Shown here one piece after another: positions 8,815-18,342 of a DNA stretch of 64,000 nucleotides. Made by a program: the position numbers and the translations under genes. Every line of letters starts with the position of its first letter. The stretch's first letter is position 1. Source of the DNA: Bacillota bacterium (GTDB taxonomy: Bacteria > Bacillota > Clostridia > Acetivibrionales > DSM-1351); assembly GCA_023444055.1 (NCBI GenBank), contig JAEZRV010000088.1:1-64000 (forward strand), written 5' to 3'. Under the pieces are notes generated by a model that made no database searches, was not told the origin of the DNA, and was given only the letters and a program-made list of their open reading frames with translations.

Positions 8815-10680
8815 ATGGGATGGTATAAGCACATTGGTGTTTTTAAATTAATAAAAAAGCTAAAGATACAAATTAAGGATTTAAAAATAAGTTTAAGGAT
8901 AGCTCTATTTTATTTCATTATTATGATTATCTCACTATTTATCAGCAATCTTCTTTACAGACAAATATATATGAACATTGCACATCAAAAAGTCAATGAG
9001 GCTTCAGTTCAAACCTTATATTCTATAAAAACAAATGTAGATTTGTTTTTTGATAATGTTAGCAATTATTCCAAAATGATTTTATCTGACAATGACCTTC
9101 AAACTATTTTGAGAAAAGGAAATATTTACTCTGATTTAAACACACAATCAAGAGTGGGCGCATACATACATAGGATGCTTCAAACGATTCCAAGCATTTC
9201 TTCTGTATACATATTTGACAATTCAGAAAACGATTATGCTGTAAGTGAGCAGCTCCCTATACCTTTTACCCTGAAAAGCGTAAAAAAAGCAAAGTGGTAC
9301 AAAGAAGTCCTTGATAAAAAAGGTGCATATGTACTCAGCTTAAATGGTGAGGGCGCTTTTGAAATAGACGAAAGCGGTAACTATATTTCTATGATCAGGT
9401 TAATAAGGGATATTGACAATACAAAAAATTTAGGAGTGCTAGTTATTAATATTCCAGATACGGCGTTTAAGGAATGCTACGCAAATATTGTGGATAACTA
9501 TAATAATACGAGCATTACATTGTGGGATAAAAACAGACAAAGTATTATTCGCGTTAATCAGACGGAAGAAGGCAAACAGCCAGTTGAGCCAATATTAGAC
9601 GAGGTTGAAATAAAAAGCCTTTTGAGTAAGTTTGATGGTAGTGATCATGGATATATGACAAAAAAAATAAATAATACTGAATATCTTGTATCATTTGTAC
9701 TTGAGGAACGTCATAACTGGACTATAATCAGTGCAATACCTTTTTCAGAGGTTTCGGATGAATCTGAAAAAATGGGTTTTGTAGGGTTTATTACTATATT
9801 TCTCAACAGTATTATTCTCTTCATGGGAACTATAGTTATTTCAAGATGGATTACTGTACCTATTCGTAAGCTATTAAAATCCATGAATGCAGTTAAGCGT
9901 GGTGAGTTCAGAGAAGTTTACATAAATGAGGGAAACAATGAAATAGGGCAGCTGCGAGATGGCTACAATATGATGATAAGAGAGATACAGAACCTGATTA
10001 ACAGAGTTATAGCTGAACAGAAGACAATCCGTAAAGCAGAACTCAATGTTTTGCAGGCGCAGATTAAGCCCCATTTTTTATACAATACACTTGACTCAAT
10101 TAATTCGCTTGCTCTATCAGGAAGAATAAATGAGGTATGTGACCTTGTTGATGCATTAGGAGGATATTACAAGCATAGTGTTAGTAAGGGGAGAGAAGTA
10201 ATTACGCTTCGTGAAGAGCTTGACATTGTAAAAAACTATCTGAAGATCCTAAAAGTCAGATACGAAGATATGTTTGAAGTTAATTATAATATTGAAGAAA
10301 GCTGTCTTGATACAAAAATACTAAAGCTAGTTTTGCAGCCTCTAGTTGAAAATGCACTTTATCATGGTATACGTGCAAAAGGCGTACCTGGAAGTATAAA
10401 TATTAATATAATGAAAGAAGCTCAGCAGGTTTGTATTTCTATAGAGGATGATGGTGTCGGAATGAGTAATTATGAAATAAAAAAAATACTGGACAGCAAG
10501 GTGGGAAGTGCTGAATCCAGTTTTGGACTCAGAGGAACCATTGAGCGTCTGAGAATATTCTACAACAATGAAGATACCCTTCAATTGTACAGTGAAAAAG
10601 GTAAGGGAACTAAAATTGTTATCCTGCTGCCTCTGGCAATAGAGGGTGAGATATGGAATAAAATTGAGCAAGAGAATTGA
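8815..10680 (+). CDS. YesM-family sensor histidine kinase
   Basis: The protein (621 residues from this start) has a transmembrane helix near residues 28-50, an extracellular sensor region of about 250 residues, a second helix near 320-345, a HAMP linker and a His_kinase domain. The phospho-acceptor is His420 in IKPHFLYNTL, and the ATPase part shows PLVENALYHG and DDGVGM. The start at 8815 has GAGGT 10 bases upstream; an upstream TTG at 8767 is less likely. The response regulator gene follows after 70 bases and an ABC sugar importer after that, the usual arrangement for carbohydrate-sensing YesMN systems. Confidence 0.9.
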   Translation: MGWYKHIGVFKLIKKLKIQIKDLKISLRIALFYFIIMIISLFISNLLYRQIYMNIAHQKVNEASVQTLYSIKTNVDLFFDNVSNYSKMILSDNDLQTILRKGNIYSDLNTQSRVGAYIHRMLQTIPSISSVYIFDNSENDYAVSEQLPIPFTLKSVKKAKWYKEVLDKKGAYVLSLNGEGAFEIDESGNYISMIRLIRDIDNTKNLGVLVINIPDTAFKECYANIVDNYNNTSITLWDKNRQSIIRVNQTEEGKQPVEPILDEVEIKSLLSKFDGSDHGYMTKKINNTEYLVSFVLEERHNWTIISAIPFSEVSDESEKMGFVGFITIFLNSIILFMGTIVISRWITVPIRKLLKSMNAVKRGEFREVYINEGNNEIGQLRDGYNMMIREIQNLINRVIAEQKTIRKAELNVLQAQIKPHFLYNTLDSINSLALSGRINEVCDLVDALGGYYKHSVSKGREVITLREELDIVKNYLKILKVRYEDMFEVNYNIEESCLDTKILKLVLQPLVENALYHGIRAKGVPGSININIMKEAQQVCISIEDDGVGMSNYEIKKILDSKVGSAESSFGLRGTIERLRIFYNNEDTLQLYSEKGKGTKIVILLPLAIEGEIWNKIEQEN

Positions 10681-10745
10681 GCAAGAGAATGAACAATAAA
10701 AGTTAGCAAAAGAATGAGCAAGAGGATTGAACAAGAGAATTGAGG
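10664..10745 (+). repeat. Short imperfect tandem repeat at a gene end
   Basis: A unit close to GAGCAAGAGAATTGA recurs about five times, overlapping the last codons of the kinase and running to the SD of the next gene. Slippage here could change the C-terminus of the kinase (it now ends KIEQEN) or the spacing to the regulator. Confidence 0.6.
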
Positions 10746-10750
10746 TAACT

Positions 10751-12358
10751 ATGTGCCAACCATTGAAAGTTTTAATAGTAGATGATGAACGACTAATAAG
10801 AAATCTTCTGAAAATACGTATCAATTGGCAGAAACTTGGTATGGAAATCGCAGGAGAGGCGGGTACTGCATTAGAAGCTTTAACTGTGATAGAACAGATA
10901 GTACCGGATATAATATTTACTGATATTTGCCTGCCTTGTATGGATGGAATAGAATTTAGCAGGGTAGTTACAGAAAAATATCCTCATATACGAATAGTTG
11001 TGATTACTGGTCACGATGAATTTGAATATGCAAAAAGCTGTGTTAAGCTTGGCATTTCTGACTTTGTCCTAAAACCTATAAATGTACAGGAGATTACAGG
11101 CATTGCGTTAAGATTGAAAAGCAAAATACTTGAGGAACAGAATCACTTACAAGAATATGAATTGTTGAAACAAAAGATAAAAGACAGTCTCCCCTATTTA
11201 AAAGAAAAATTCTTAAATGAGTTGATATATGGTGAACTGAGCATAGAAGAAATACAAGAGAAGATGGAATATTTCGGAGTTACCAAAAATACAAGTTCTA
11301 ATCTATTTCAGGTTGCAGTAATAGAGGTATGGGAAAAGATTTGGAATACAGCTTTTGACAATAAGGAAGAGGCTAAAATACTTTTATCAATTAAATGTGT
11401 AAACTTGATTAAAAAGTTTTTCCAGAAAGATCTATACAACCATGTATTTTTGGATAATAGCAGAAAGATTGTTATTATATTTAATGATCCGTCGTTGGAT
11501 ATATATGAGTGCTGTGAAATGTTCAAAATAAAGCTAATGAACAGCTTGAAATGCTTCTTGGGTATCGGTATAGGAACAGCCTATTATGGTGAGGAAAATA
11601 TCAGGGTAAGCTATAAGGAAGCATATGAAGCACTAAACTATAAAATTGTCATAGGTAATAATCAGGTTATAAGCTACCATGATATTGATTATGCAGCAGA
11701 AAATCATAGTGTTAATAATCAGAACAAAATTGAAAAACTCGTTTTTGCAATAAAAGCTGGGATAAGTGAAACAGAGGACGAACTTCTTGAGGAGCTGTTT
11801 GGACGTACTTCATATCAGGGAAACAGTACTATTGACAGGGCAAGACTAGATGCCTTCGACTTACTATCGGCATGTTTAAGGATAATTATGGATTTTGATA
11901 TAGATATGACAGATATCTGGGAACAAAATAGCCAGCCATATAATGATATTGTCAAAATAGACAATCTACCAGAGTTCAAAACTTATTTCAAACAATTGAT
12001 TTCCAATATCATTGGCAAGTTAAAACGCCTAAATGATACTAAAACAGGTAAACAAGTAAGGCAAATACAAGATTATATTTCGGATAATTTAAGCAATGCT
12101 GAGCTTTCACTTGCAAGTGTTGCAAAAGAGTTTTACATAAGTTCCAGCCATCTCAGCCGTATATTCAAGCAAGAAACAGGTCAGACCCTTGTGGAATATA
12201 TAACAAAGCTCAGAATAGCCAAGGCGGAAAAACTCCTTAAGGAAACAGAATTTAAGGGGTATCAAATAGGTGAAATGATTGGAATACCAGACCCCCATTA
12301 TTTTAGTATACTATTTAAAAAGTACACTGGATTGTCTATTAACACTTTTCGCAAATGA
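10751..12358 (+). CDS. YesN-type response regulator with AraC DNA-binding domain
   Basis: An N-terminal receiver domain carries the phospho-acceptor Asp58 in IIFTDICLP and the conserved Lys in FVLKPI. A central region of about 270 residues, typical of YesN proteins, links to a C-terminal AraC double helix-turn-helix (SSSHLSRIFKQETGQT and the PHYFSILFKKYTG helix). The start at 10751 has TGAGGT 5 bases upstream and matches the receiver start; the TTG at 10727 lies in the tandem repeat. It should be the partner of the preceding kinase and activate the downstream sugar-transport genes. Confidence 0.9.
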   Translation: MCQPLKVLIVDDERLIRNLLKIRINWQKLGMEIAGEAGTALEALTVIEQIVPDIIFTDICLPCMDGIEFSRVVTEKYPHIRIVVITGHDEFEYAKSCVKLGISDFVLKPINVQEITGIALRLKSKILEEQNHLQEYELLKQKIKDSLPYLKEKFLNELIYGELSIEEIQEKMEYFGVTKNTSSNLFQVAVIEVWEKIWNTAFDNKEEAKILLSIKCVNLIKKFFQKDLYNHVFLDNSRKIVIIFNDPSLDIYECCEMFKIKLMNSLKCFLGIGIGTAYYGEENIRVSYKEAYEALNYKIVIGNNQVISYHDIDYAAENHSVNNQNKIEKLVFAIKAGISETEDELLEELFGRTSYQGNSTIDRARLDAFDLLSACLRIIMDFDIDMTDIWEQNSQPYNDIVKIDNLPEFKTYFKQLISNIIGKLKRLNDTKTGKQVRQIQDYISDNLSNAELSLASVAKEFYISSSHLSRIFKQETGQTLVEYITKLRIAKAEKLLKETEFKGYQIGEMIGIPDPHYFSILFKKYTGLSINTFRK

Positions 12359-12467
12359 TAATTTTTTGAATGTTAATGCAATAATATTGAATTTAGTTTA
12401 AACTGCATCACTGCTATAATTGATGCGTTGTTTTAAAATTAACACAATACTAGAGGAGGTCAAATTA

Positions 12468-13799
12468 ATGAAAAAGTTATTACTTAGAGCGTTAGGTGTA
12501 ACAACAGCCCTATCCTTGGCAGTAAGTTTGGGTGCATGTGGTGGTGGAACTACAGAAAACACAGCAAGTGGTTCAGCTAAGGACAGCGTAGCAACTGAAT
12601 CTGCAAAACCAGTAAAATTGACAATGTGGCATCAATGGGTTGCAGAAACAGATCCATCAACAAATTCGCTTAAGAACAACTTAAAAATATGGAAGGAGAA
12701 GCACCCAGAAATAGAAATTGAGGCTGACGGAGTTACAGGTGAACAGTACAAGACAAAAATAAAAACAGCACTGGCTGCAAATGAAGCACCAGACATTTTC
12801 TACATGTGGGGCGGTAGCTTTGTAAAGCCTTACATAAAAGCTGGCAATATTCTTCCTATTGATCAATATTTAGATGATACAACGAAAAATAAGCTAGTTG
12901 ATGGAACATTAGACAGTTGTACATTTGATGGAAAAGTATATAGCGTTCCAATGTTTACATTTATAGCAAACTTTTATTGCAACACCGAATTATTTGCAAA
13001 AGCTAATGCAAAAATTCCAACAAACTACGATGAACTTCTCCAAGCAGTTAAAGCTTTGCGTGCTGCTGGTATTACCCCTGCAGTTATCGGTGAAAAAGAC
13101 AGATGGCCAGGAATGTACTGGTTTGATATCATGGCAATGAGACAGGCAGGAAACCAAGCATGTATGGATGCTATGAAAGACCCTAAGAAGTTTGATTCAC
13201 CTGACTTCATTGAAGCAGCTGCTAAGCTTCAAAAGCTAGTTGATGAAAAAGCATTTAATGATAACATGTTTAGTACTAGCTTTGAAGATATGAGAAACTC
13301 TTTCACACAAGGCAAAGCAGCAATGTTATATCAAGGTGCTTGGGTTGATGTATCAATAGAAGACCAAAACGCAGCAACTAAAGGAAAAGTACAGGCAGTT
13401 GCATTCCCAGTATTTGCTGATGGTAAAGGTTCAGCAACAGATTTCTTCGGTGGTGGTATTGATAGTTTTTACATCAATGCAAAAACTGAAGCACCTAAGG
13501 AAGCAGCAGAATTCTTATTGTTCATAAGTGAAGCAGCAGGTAAGGAAGGCTTCCTAAATGGTTCTGGTTTGCCAGCATGGAAGACAGATGGACTAGATAC
13601 TTCTAAGCTTTCAGATCTATCAAAACAATCTGGAGCATTAATGGTAACAGGTAAATCCTTTATACCTTGGTGGGATACAGTTCTTCCAGCAACATCTTCT
13701 GAAACTCACAAGAACCTCATAGCAGAGCTTTTAGCAAAGAAAATAACTCCAGAACAATTCTGTAAGGAAATGGCGAAGGTTGAAGCAGCAGAAGAATAG
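12468..13799 (+). CDS. ABC transporter substrate-binding lipoprotein (sugar type, family 1)
   Basis: A lipoprotein signal with lipobox LGAC is followed by a Ser/Thr-rich linker and an extracellular solute-binding domain (KLTMWHQW, EAPDIFYMWGG, FTQGKAAMLYQGAW). The chain is 443 residues. The start at 12468 has a strong SD (GAGGAGGT) and fits the signal peptide; the longer frame from 12420 does not. A TATAAT sequence at 12415-12420 may be the -10 box. It would capture a mono- or oligosaccharide for the two permeases downstream. No ATPase is encoded here, so a shared MsmK/UgpC-type ATPase elsewhere is implied. Confidence 0.9.
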   Translation: MKKLLLRALGVTTALSLAVSLGACGGGTTENTASGSAKDSVATESAKPVKLTMWHQWVAETDPSTNSLKNNLKIWKEKHPEIEIEADGVTGEQYKTKIKTALAANEAPDIFYMWGGSFVKPYIKAGNILPIDQYLDDTTKNKLVDGTLDSCTFDGKVYSVPMFTFIANFYCNTELFAKANAKIPTNYDELLQAVKALRAAGITPAVIGEKDRWPGMYWFDIMAMRQAGNQACMDAMKDPKKFDSPDFIEAAAKLQKLVDEKAFNDNMFSTSFEDMRNSFTQGKAAMLYQGAWVDVSIEDQNAATKGKVQAVAFPVFADGKGSATDFFGGGIDSFYINAKTEAPKEAAEFLLFISEAAGKEGFLNGSGLPAWKTDGLDTSKLSDLSKQSGALMVTGKSFIPWWDTVLPATSSETHKNLIAELLAKKITPEQFCKEMAKVEAAEE

Positions 13800-13974
13800 T
13801 AATACTATTTCGTGTTTAAAATATAAAAAACAATATTTTAAATCACTGCTTACCAAGTAGCGCTGCATATGCAGCGTACTCATAGCATTGAACAACCTTT
13901 ACGAGCTTCGCTCCATCGCCGCAAATGCGGCTATTTAAAATGTGATTCCACATTTTAAATGCAAATTAGTATAA
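13800..13974. repeat. Palindromic dispersed repeat, family A copy 1 (long form)
   Basis: Read on the minus strand it begins TTATACTAATTTGCATTT, continues with the hairpin AAAATGTG-GAAT-CACATTTT and further palindromes (CGCTGCATATGCAGCG, GCCGCATTTGCGGC) and ends ATAGTATTA. It begins one base after the binding-protein stop codon. Shorter copies with the same ends occur at 15948 and 16273, and left-end-related copies at 32225, 47016 and 61336. The hairpins differ in sequence but keep pairing, as in PATE-like or IS200/IS605-derived elements. Confidence 0.7.
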
Positions 13975-14006
13975 CGTGTAAATAGAAAACTTAAATTATA
14001 TTTTGA

Positions 14007-14176
14007 GGGGCTGTTGCAAAACAACAATTTCTGTATACAGATGATTTATTGCTTGAATAGTAGTGAGTGCAGTATATATCAATTTCGGGAGCAATCCATA
14101 GATATATACTGTACGGGAGCACTATCTAAGCAGTTGACATCGTAGATGTATAGTTTTCATGTTTTGCAACAGCCCC
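14007..14176. mobile_element. MITE with perfect 16-bp inverted repeats (IS1182-like ends)
   Basis: GGGGCTGTTGCAAAAC at 14007-14022 is exactly complementary to GTTTTGCAACAGCCCC at 14161-14176. The 170-bp interior encodes nothing. Ends of this kind belong to IS1182-type transposons, and an IS1182-like transposase relic lies at 18343. It sits between the binding-protein gene and the first permease gene and supplies a false upstream ATG at 14159. Confidence 0.85.
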
Positions 14177-14200
14177 GCTTATAAAAGGTGGTATGCTGTC

Positions 14201-15070
14201 ATGGACTCAGTTCTTTCTAATAAGAAAGCTATTTGCGTTTTTGTAATCCCGACATTAATTGTATTTTTAGGAATAGTATTTCTTCCAATATTTATGTCTG
14301 CTTATTATAGTACATTGGACTGGGATGGAATTGGAAAAGGTACGTTTATTGGAATAGATAACTATATAAAATTGTTTTCAGACGATGTTTTTCTTAGAGC
14401 TATTTTAAATTCATTTTTATTTGCATTTGCCTCAATATTTATACAGCTGAGTATTTCGTTAGTTCTTGCACTTATATTGGCAAATGGAGTTAAAGGAGAA
14501 AAGCTATATAGGACTATTTATTTTATTCCTGTAATAATTTCAACAATTGTTATTGGTCAGTTATGGACAAAAATTTATAATGCAGACTACGGTTTGCTGA
14601 ATGCACTGCTTAATAGTATAGGCTTAGAAAACTTAATAAATGATTGGTTAGGAAATGAAAATACAGCTTTAGTATGCTCATTCATTCCTACATTGTGGCA
14701 ATATGTCGGATACCACATGTTGATTATGTATGCAGGGGCAAAATCAATTTCAGAGGAAATATATGAAGCTGCCGAAATAGATGGATCATCAAAGATAAAT
14801 ACTGCTTTTAGGATCACAATACCATTGCTGAAGCCTATTTTAAAGGTTTGCGTGACATTTTCCTTAATAGGGTCACTAAAAGTATTTGACTTAATTTATG
14901 TATTAACAAATGGTGGTCCATTACATGCGACTGAAATGCCAAGTACCCTGATGTATTCGTCTGTTTTTAATTCATATCAATATGGATATGGTAGCGCGAT
15001 GGCTGTATTTATAATTATAGAATGTTTGGTATTTACTATTATTTTAGACAAGGTATTTAAAACAGAATAG
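14201..15070 (+). CDS. ABC sugar transporter permease (MalF type)
   Basis: This 289-residue permease has six predicted membrane helices and the EAA loop (EIYEAAEIDGSSKINTAFRITIP) that contacts the ATPase. The start at 14201 follows AAAGGTGG at 14184-14191; an in-frame ATG at 14159 lies inside the MITE end and would add residues encoded by the transposon. It pairs with the next gene to form the channel. The MITE and repeat A1 separate it from the binding-protein gene by 400 bases, so expression from the upstream promoter may be reduced. Confidence 0.9.
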   Translation: MDSVLSNKKAICVFVIPTLIVFLGIVFLPIFMSAYYSTLDWDGIGKGTFIGIDNYIKLFSDDVFLRAILNSFLFAFASIFIQLSISLVLALILANGVKGEKLYRTIYFIPVIISTIVIGQLWTKIYNADYGLLNALLNSIGLENLINDWLGNENTALVCSFIPTLWQYVGYHMLIMYAGAKSISEEIYEAAEIDGSSKINTAFRITIPLLKPILKVCVTFSLIGSLKVFDLIYVLTNGGPLHATEMPSTLMYSSVFNSYQYGYGSAMAVFIIIECLVFTIILDKVFKTE

Positions 15071-15088
15071 GTTTTGGAGAGTGACTTT

Positions 15089-15928
15089 ATGAAGAGTTTT
15101 ATAAAAGGAAAAATAGGGAAGATTGGTATACAGCTTTTTCTTATAGTGTATGCTATTATACAAATATATCCTCTCATCTGGATGGTTATGTTTTCCCTTA
15201 AAGATAATAATGAAATCTATGGCGGAAATATTGCAGGACTTCCTAAACCTCCGAAGTGGGAGAACTATGTTGACGCAATTACTCAGGCAAATATACTAAA
15301 ATACTTCTTCAACAGTGCTTTTGTAACTGGAGCTACAATTATTGCTGTAATTATTCTAGCATCCATGACTGCTTATGCTATTAGCAGAATGAAATGGAAA
15401 CTCAGCAATGTGACATTGATTGTTTTTTTACTAGGAATGATGGTTCCGGTTCATGCAGCGTTGCTACCTCTGTTTATTATTCTTAAAAATATGAATCTTT
15501 ACAATACACCCCTATCTCTTATTATTCCATATACAGCGTTTGGTCTCCCAATGGCTATTATACTGTTTTGTAGCTTTATGAAAGGTATTCCTCGAGAGTT
15601 GGAAGAGGCGGCAGCTATTGATGGATGTTCTATTTACCGAATTTTTTCAGTAATTGTACTTCCTCTTATAAGACCATCAATAGCAACTGTTGCTATTTTT
15701 ACATACCTTTCTTCATGGAATGAGCTGATGTTTGCTATTACATTTATTAGTAAAGAGCAATTGAAAACAATAACAGTAGGTATTATGTCTATGGTTGGAA
15801 CATATGTTACCGAATGGGGACCTATCGGTGCCGGACTTGTAATTGCTACATTACCTACGGTATTAATATATGTACTGCTTAGTGAGGAAGTTCAAAAAAG
15901 TTTAGTGGCAGGTGCGGTAAAAGGATAG
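15089..15928 (+). CDS. ABC sugar transporter permease (MalG type)
   Basis: The product has six membrane helices and the EAA motif ELEEAAAIDGCSIYRIFSVI. The 279-residue length is normal for MalG/LacG-like proteins. The start at 15089 is preceded by TTGGAGAG at 15074-15081 and begins MKSFIKGKIGKIG; a TTG at 15074 in the same frame is inside that SD. It lies 18 bases after the first permease and surely works with it. Confidence 0.9.
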   Translation: MKSFIKGKIGKIGIQLFLIVYAIIQIYPLIWMVMFSLKDNNEIYGGNIAGLPKPPKWENYVDAITQANILKYFFNSAFVTGATIIAVIILASMTAYAISRMKWKLSNVTLIVFLLGMMVPVHAALLPLFIILKNMNLYNTPLSLIIPYTAFGLPMAIILFCSFMKGIPRELEEAAAIDGCSIYRIFSVIVLPLIRPSIATVAIFTYLSSWNELMFAITFISKEQLKTITVGIMSMVGTYVTEWGPIGAGLVIATLPTVLIYVLLSEEVQKSLVAGAVKG

Positions 15929-15947
15929 TAAAAGACTAAATGTTGAA

Positions 15948-16004
15948 TAATACTATTCCATATTAAAAAATAGATGAACTATTTTTAAATGCAAATTAAT
16001 ATAA
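15948..16004. repeat. Palindromic dispersed repeat, family A copy 2 (minimal form)
   Basis: A 57-bp unit: ATAGTATTA end, hairpin AAAAATAG-TTCAT-CTATTTTT, and ATTTGCATTT end when read on the minus strand. It abuts and slightly overlaps the family C element. It may also act as a terminator for the permease operon. Confidence 0.65.
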
Positions 16005-16228
16005 CGAGGCAAGAACATGTCCCCCACTTCTATAAGTGGCGGGTACCACTTTGGTTATCAGGCGGTGAGAATATCTCCCACCTCGATGAAACGCCGCTGA
16101 TGTAATAGCTCGAAAATAAAGTATGTACAAACAAGGTGCATTTTCGAGCCACAAAAACCACAAGTGGTTTTTGACGGTGTATAAATTTATGTACATCGAA
16201 AAATTTAATTTTGAATCTAGGCGTTATA
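16000..16228. mobile_element. Miniature element with TATAACG/CGTTATA ends, family C copy 1
   Basis: The 229-bp unit starts TATAACGAGGCAAGAA and ends CTAGGCGTTATA. The interior is strongly structured: CCACTT/AAGTGG, GCTCGAAAAT/ATTTTCGAGC and AAAACCAC/GTGGTTTT hairpins. No ORF is real. A shorter relative lies at 17952, on the other side of the isomerase gene and in the same orientation. Transposon-derived guide-like RNAs (IS200/IS605 type) have similar stems, but that link is only a suggestion. Confidence 0.65.
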
Positions 16229-16272
16229 AGAAAGAGGATTTTTTATTAGTAAAACGAATTAATATATAATAG

Positions 16273-16327
16273 TAATACTATCCGTATTAAAAATAGATGA
16301 ACTATTTTTAAATGCAAATTAGTATAA
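16273..16327. repeat. Palindromic dispersed repeat, family A copy 3 (minimal form)
   Basis: Nearly the same as copy 2: the same hairpin AAAAATAG/CTATTTTT and the same ends. Copies 2 and 3 flank the family C element as direct repeats. Confidence 0.65.
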
Positions 16328-16424
16328 CACAAAACAAATTACTAAACAGAGTTTTTGACGTTAGATGGAGTAGAGATCTATCTAATGCATAAACATCTCA
16401 TTAAAATCATATTTAGGAGGGTAT

Positions 16425-17906
16425 ATGTTCAATATTCCACAAGTAAAAGTAGCTATTGTAGCAGTAAGCAGGGATTGTTTCCCGGTTAAACTCAGTGAGC
16501 AAAGAAGAATTTCACTAGTAGCTGCATGTAAGGCTAAAGGTCAAGAAGTAGCAGAAGTTTCAACTGTAGTTGAAAATGAAAAGGATGTACTTAAAGCATT
16601 GGAGGAATTAAAATCACTTAATGCAAATGCACTTGTAGTTTATCTCGGAAACTTCGGACCAGAAGGACCAGAAACAATGCTAGCACAGAAATTTGGTGGT
16701 CCTGCAATGTTTATTGCTGCTGCTGAAGAATCAGAAGGTAATTTAATTGGTGGACGTGGTGATGCTTATTGCGGAATGCTCAATGCATCTTATAATTTGG
16801 CATTGAGAAAGCTTAATCCATACATACCTGAATATCCAGTTGGCACAGCTGATGAGCTTGCTGACATGATTGGAGATTTTAAAAATATTGCACGTGCAAT
16901 GATTGGAATTAAGAAGCTGAAAGTATTCAGCTTTGGTCCAAGACCTCAGGATTTCCTTGCATGTAATGCACCTATAAGTCCACTTTATGAACTTGGTATT
17001 GAAATAATGGAAAATTCAGAGTTAGACTTATTTGAAGCCTTTAACAACCATAAAGATGATCCAAGGATTCCGGAAATAGTTAAAGAAATGGAAGAGGAAT
17101 TAGGCGAAGGAAACGGCTATCCTTCATTGCTTACAAAACTTGCACAGTACGAGCTTACTCTTAAGGACTGGGCAGAGCAGAATAAGGGGGCATCAGAATA
17201 TTATATTTTTGCGAACAAGTGTTGGCCTGCATTCCAGACACAGTTTGGATTTGTACCATGCTATGTAAATTCGCGCTTAACAAAAGCTGGCATACCAGTA
17301 GCTTGTGAGACTGATATTTATGGTGCAGTTAGTGAGTATATTATTACCTGTGTAACAGAAATGCCTGCTACGTTGCTTGACATTAACAACTCTGTACCAC
17401 GTGATATGTATGAAAATAATAAGGCTAGTTTTTCAAACTATAAATTAACCGACTTATTTATGGGCTTCCACTGCGGAAATACGCCTTCTTCCTGCATGAA
17501 AAACTATGCAATGAAATATCAGATGATCATGCATCGTTTACTAGAACCTGATAAAGAACCTGATATTTCTAGAGGTACATTGGAAGGAAGCATACGTCCA
17601 GGAGATATTACATTCTTCAGATTACAGTCAACCGCTGATTGCCAGCTCAAGAGTTATGTAGCAGAAGGGGAGATCATTGATGTAGACCCTAAATCCTTTG
17701 GAGGTATAGGAATATTTGCTATCAGTGAAATGGGCAGATTCTACAGGCATGTACTTATTGCAAAGAGGTATCCACATCATGGTGGTGTTGCGTTCAAACA
17801 CGCAGGAAAAACATTATTTGCTGTAATGAAAATGTTGGGAATATCAGATGTTGCATTTAATCAACCTGCATCAATGATGTATAAAGATGAAAACCCATTT
17901 AAATAA
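16425..17906 (+). CDS. L-fucose/L-arabinose isomerase-like enzyme
   Basis: This 493-residue protein belongs to the FucI/AraA fold family: an N-terminal Rossmann-like region with VYLGNFGPEGPETMLA, a middle region with the AACNAP-like segment, and a C-terminal half with ETDIYGAVSEYI, GFHCGNTP and a late HHGGVAFKHAG motif. These enzymes interconvert aldoses and ketoses with a divalent metal. It follows the sugar importer after 500 bases of repeats and starts with a clear SD (AGGAGGG), so it likely acts on the imported sugar. The precise sugar cannot be assigned; it is diverged from textbook FucI. Confidence 0.8.
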   Translation: MFNIPQVKVAIVAVSRDCFPVKLSEQRRISLVAACKAKGQEVAEVSTVVENEKDVLKALEELKSLNANALVVYLGNFGPEGPETMLAQKFGGPAMFIAAAEESEGNLIGGRGDAYCGMLNASYNLALRKLNPYIPEYPVGTADELADMIGDFKNIARAMIGIKKLKVFSFGPRPQDFLACNAPISPLYELGIEIMENSELDLFEAFNNHKDDPRIPEIVKEMEEELGEGNGYPSLLTKLAQYELTLKDWAEQNKGASEYYIFANKCWPAFQTQFGFVPCYVNSRLTKAGIPVACETDIYGAVSEYIITCVTEMPATLLDINNSVPRDMYENNKASFSNYKLTDLFMGFHCGNTPSSCMKNYAMKYQMIMHRLLEPDKEPDISRGTLEGSIRPGDITFFRLQSTADCQLKSYVAEGEIIDVDPKSFGGIGIFAISEMGRFYRHVLIAKRYPHHGGVAFKHAGKTLFAVMKMLGISDVAFNQPASMMYKDENPFK

Positions 17907-17951
17907 AGAGTGTACTGCTGACCTCGCCCAATTGGTGGGAGAGAGCTAAAT

Positions 17952-18094
17952 TATAACGAGGCAAGAAAATGTCCCACGGCGGGTACCGCTTTGGTTTTCA
18001 GGTGGTGAGAATATCTCCTGCCTCGCTTACACTCCGCTGATGTCCTGAAATTTTTCTACAATCGAAAAATTTCAGTTTGAATCTAAGCGTTATA
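17952..18094. mobile_element. Miniature element with TATAACG/CGTTATA ends, family C copy 2
   Basis: The 143-bp unit begins TATAACGAGGCAAGAA and ends CTAAGCGTTATA. Most positions match copy 1, but the middle hairpins are shorter (for example the arm of ACGGCGGGTACCGC). It lies 45 bases after the isomerase stop. Confidence 0.65.
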
Positions 18095-18158
18095 ACTAAG
18101 TGTAAATAAACAGAGTTCTTTGCATCGAGGGCACTGAAAAAGTCCTTTGGGGCATTTG

Positions 18159-18200
18159 AGAAAAGTCGTAGGTATAACAAATAACCCACGACTTTTTCTT
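18159..18200 (+). terminator. Terminator-like hairpin
   Basis: GAAAAGTCGTAGGT pairs with ACCCACGACTTTTTC and ends in a T-rich tract. The bases just before it (GGGCACTGAAAAAGTC) resemble the end of an IS element, so it may be part of a transposon relic. Confidence 0.6.
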
Positions 18201-18342
18201 GTATAAAACGTCAAATGTACGGATGTTACTAGTGTTACAAGCACTTCTATTGTATGAGATATAATATCAAATTAGGTAGATGATACTATGATTCAGCAAC
18301 AGCAAACCATGATTTTAAGTCATAAATGGACATTTATGATTT

